Below are positions 60,875 through 64,000 of a stretch of DNA of 64,000 bases, one piece after another; within the stretch, counting starts at the first letter, position 1; each line of letters opens with the position of its first letter. Both the position numbers and the translations under genes were made by a program. The stretch comes from Cristatella mucedo (lineage: Eukaryota; Bryozoa; Phylactolaemata; Cristatellidae): NCBI GenBank assembly GCA_009760855.2, contig WPIO01000010.1, forward strand, positions 512,501 to 576,500, read 5' to 3'. The notes beneath the pieces were generated by a model. The model was not told where the DNA came from and did no database searches. It saw only the letters and a program-made list of their open reading frames with translations.

Positions 60875-62286
60875 CAGAGGTGAGCAAACTCCGGCCTTTA
60901 TGTCGGATCCGGCCTAGCTAATGCTGCAATGCGGCCTAGCGGCACCCTAGTTATTTATTGATGAATCCGTAGCCTGATTGAGTTGTCTTGGTTTTCTCCC
61001 CACTCACTATAAAGGTACTTTGACTTACGAGCATCCCAACTAGCGAGTTGTCGATGCTCGAGCCGTCTCTCAGCCGCTTTTTGTTTAGAGTTGAGAGGTC
61101 ACTGTTGTTGTGCTCGATTTTGCTTCGCCCGTTTCACAGTATGATTTTAGAACTTCGACTTTGCTTTTCGCCCGGCTAGCGGCAGCAGCAGCTGGCAGTG
61201 ATGGATTTGCGCCAGAAAGTGTTAACGAGTGCAAGTGGGTGTGCCAGCGAGGCAAGTAAGAGTGTCTAGTAACAGGGCGTGGTTACTAAGGCTTGTAAGG
61301 GAAGGGCGGCGGAAGACCGTACGACTGCCCTGGCGCGACGTCAAGCGCGGGCCTGGTGGTTCCCTCAGCGACCGACTCGAGCGAGCCATCGGGTTGAGAC
61401 CGAATCCGGCAGGAACCGTTGCAGTAAGTACTTTACTTACACAGTACCGTCGTCTTAGAGATCCTCGCCTAACCAAAGGCAATTGGCGAATTCTCAAAAA
61501 AGCCTGGCCAGTGAACTGTGCTTCGGCAGTTCGTCCCCGGGCGAACAGTTCGCTTGAAACGCCTCTGGTTGTACGTGTTAGTTGCATAAATCCACTGTTG
61601 CACTGCGTTTGTAAAGGTTATTCGTTATTTATGAGTACATTTTGTAATTTAAAAACGTCACATAAATCTGAGGTGTTCTTCAGGGTCCAGAAGGGATTAA
61701 TGGCATTTCAATTCAATTTTATGGGGAAAATTGATTTGAGATAAGACTAATTTGAGTTACGAGCTCCGTCTCTGGGAGAATTGAACTCGTAAGTCAAGGT
61801 AGTACTGCACTGCTGATTTCACCGCTAGCTGTGGCTCGTGTGGTTTTCCTTTACCACTGATCTCGGGTGCTTTTATGAAACAGAGCGCCTGACTGGAGAG
61901 CGATGATAAATATTGTGTTGCAAACAAGTTCTATCTCTGGTCTCGGTCTATGCACCGTTCACCTTAGTCAAAGAGTGTATTGTGCATTCGTATGTGTGCT
62001 GTGACAGGCGAAGCAAAATTGCCTTATCGTCTTATTACTGAAGTCCTATTTCCGAGTTGTAACACCGATTACTACGCCTAAAGAGCCGAAGCAAGGAGCA
62101 GCTACCGGTATCCGAAAGTTTGACCTCGAACGACGTATCTTCAACGCCGAATTCGCTTACGAGTTATTCTTTGTCCAACACGGCAACGAAGCCCTGTGTT
62201 TATTGTGCAGCGACACCGACGGCACTTTCAAGCCGTCGAATCTCAAGGGACATTTCGATGCCAGGCATGCATACACGTACAGACAC
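60875..62286 (+). mobile_element. hAT transposon, 5' part with BED zinc finger, truncated
   Basis: Begins with a hAT-type terminal sequence CAGAGGTGAGCAAACT at 60875. An ORF fragment at about 62044-62286 encodes a BED zinc finger (CLLC ... GHFDARH spacing, C-x2-C and H-x4-H) of the ZBED/Charlie type. A LINE 3' fragment cuts it directly after the finger. The catalytic domain and the right terminal repeat are not seen. The 1.1 kb between terminus and finger has no clear coding signal. Confidence 0.68.
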
Positions 62287-62850
62287 TTCAGTTCTCGCCG
62301 ACCTGCACTTGCTACCAGTCAAGCAACGGATCGATTTCAAGGTTTCGTCGCTCACTTTTAGGTCACTTCATTCTTTGGCTCCAGCCTATCTGTCAGATTT
62401 ACTACCCCATCAGGCCAAGCATCGTACCACCCGCTTTTCGGAATCTAACAGTCTAGAAATACCTCGTACAAACCTCACATCCTTTGGAGACCGTGCATTT
62501 AGCTCGTATGCTCCCGAAGCCTGGAACTCCCTCCCAACTTATGTCAGAACATCCCCTGACTTGACCGCATTTAAAAAGAACTTACAAACACAACTATTTA
62601 GGACACCATTTAGTGGGTCCCTGTGATTTGTCCTTCATGTGCTTATGCGTGCTGACACTGTGCATGCTGCCACTTGCATGCTGACCCTGTGCATGTCACC
62701 CCTAACCATGTTATTCTTGTTGTTTATCAAGCATGATATTACTCACCATTCAATCGCGTTTCCCTTTACAGCAAATGTAAAGCGCCTAGAGAGAGATTGC
62801 GTTCTCTGAGGGCGCTTTATCAAGTGCATTATTATTACTATTACTATTCA
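62287..62850 (+). mobile_element. L2/CR1-type LINE 3' fragment
   Basis: Well-preserved RT C-terminus ([20 protein letters not shown], then [15 protein letters not shown]), ending in the conserved 3' segment and ATTATTACT tail at about 62825-62850. It interrupts the hAT element. Confidence 0.9.
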
Positions 62851-64000
62851 CTGAGGATTCGCCGAAGACTTAGGCTGCTGCCGTTGCTGCAGTCGTGGTT
62901 AGATCAACTAAGATCAACTAAGACTGCCTTGCAGTCGCGGTTAGATCAACAATCGACCCTCTTGAAGCAGCAGACGAGTGGCCGATTGTGTCTGCAAAAA
63001 ATGAGTTGAAGTACGCATAGTAAGGCAAAAGTTAAGAGATTACAAGTTGCATAGCCATACAGAGTCATTTGGCTATGTGCCGTGCCTGCTTATAATGATT
63101 CATGCCTTTGCATTAAGCTGATACTTAAGAGCTCTTTTCAAAGCAACTTATATGAGGCGAAGATATGGCAATACAAGTGGATGGCTGTGAATTTAGCATA
63201 GGATGAAGGTTCTAGCCGTTTACGACTAAGATCGTGGGTTCGAGTCTTGCTGCAGGTCTTTCTTCCTTGCCCACGGCTGGCAAAAATTCCTGCTGCTGCA
63301 TGGTCAGCAATTATGTCAATGAAATCATAAGACCATCTGACCTTGACTTTTACCTTCTAAAGCTGCAGTAGTTTAACAAGTAGAAATGCATCTGACACTT
63401 GTGAGAAGTATTAAAAAGGTATTCCTTTAGCGTCATCCCATAAAATAGTTTTATTTTGATCGTCTGGAAGCTTCATGTTTACTGCCCGTGACTTTGCTCT
63501 GGAAAACAATCTGAAGAATCCAGAGAGCCTCTTCCAAAAGCCTCTTGATGGCTTGTCTGTTTTCTACAGAATAACGAAAGCAGCAGTGATGGCTGCATCA
63601 ATGAGGCAGCCTATCAGCTGCTCCTAGCCTCAAACTTGCTCTGAATTACACTTAGCTAACGTTAATGACAATTTTTGGAAGCTGCATGAGCCACGGATGC
63701 TATCAACCATAAGCTCAAACATAAAACCGGGAGCTAATGTAATCATACCTGCATGACACAGCTAAAACACAGCGATTCGGCCACTCGCTTTGTAGTAACA
63801 GCATTTGCCTAGGCATGGAGGCTCGGGCTAGGGTACAGTATCGCTTTAGGTGTCCTAGGCTATTCTAGCGAAGACCATGTTGCTATGATAATACTAGTGT
63901 GTAGCTTCAAATCGCCTTTGTCGAACACAAAATGCACCCACCAGTTTGTTCCTGGTCCACCAGTCCACATTTAGATCGAGCACAAACAAGAAGTGCTTTG
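62851..64000. other. Right flank, no supported gene
   Basis: No conserved coding region recognised on either strand. A TTCGAGTC box-B-like motif near 63237-63248 could belong to a decayed tRNA-derived SINE. Confidence 0.5.

Noticed and set aside
61229-61744. 171-codon ORF near the hAT left part
   Set aside because: Arg/Pro/Leu-biased composition, no domain, overlapping ORF on the other strand.
63180-63300. Possible tRNA gene with a box-B-like motif
   Set aside because: No cloverleaf could be drawn with a proper acceptor stem; probably SINE debris.
1-64000. CRISPR arrays, bacterial operons or rRNA genes
   Set aside because: None seen. Regular direct repeats here are microsatellites or retrotransposon tails.

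Overview
This is an animal (invertebrate) nuclear genome window. Two conserved, intron-rich protein genes with canonical GT-AG introns, tRNA-derived SINEs, L2/CR1-type LINEs with ATT tails, a hAT fragment and a Maverick/Polinton-type virus-like element are all present. CpG is not obviously depleted. I cannot name the species; a lophotrochozoan-like or other intron-rich invertebrate would fit.

Layout. (1) 1-11076, + strand: the 3' part of an oxysterol-binding-protein-related gene of the ORP9 type. It runs from a FFAT-like linker through the complete sterol/PI4P-transfer domain to the stop; its 5' end with the expected PH domain lies left of the window. (2) 11542-41879, - strand: a complete Nup155 gene. 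I could chain 33 exons in phase from ATG to stop (1,391 codons). The two genes converge tail to tail with 465 bp between their stops. The Nup155 introns and the 5 kb upstream are littered with LINE and SINE copies. (3) 41880-47027: intergenic DNA with SINE and LINE fragments and long (AG)n and (GTCT)n microsatellites. (4) 47028-60396: an AT-rich Maverick/Polinton (adintovirus-like) element, decayed but readable. It holds protein-primed DNA polymerase B, an acidic ORF, two penton-like minor capsid genes, a small basic virion-type protein, a major capsid protein, a YqaJ-type exonuclease, a phage-tail-fibre-like adhesin, a zinc-binding ORF, a retrovirus-like integrase and an intact two-TM protein. 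A SINE is inserted in its polymerase and a LINE in its adhesin gene. Both ends carry a stem-loop with the same AGTAGTAT boundary. (5) 60397-64000: the left end and BED zinc finger of a hAT transposon cut by a LINE, then unassigned DNA.

How they work together. ORP9 and Nup155 are unrelated housekeeping genes (ER-Golgi/endosome lipid exchange and the nuclear pore scaffold). The Maverick is a self-contained viral gene set (replication, integration, capsid, host attachment) that can no longer make intact proteins except perhaps the 168-aa two-TM protein and one minor capsid protein. The most unusual biology is in 47-60.4 kb: a eukaryotic Maverick with a bacteriophage-like fibre, a YqaJ-type exonuclease, an undisrupted two-TM ORF on the opposite strand, and paired terminal stem-loops.
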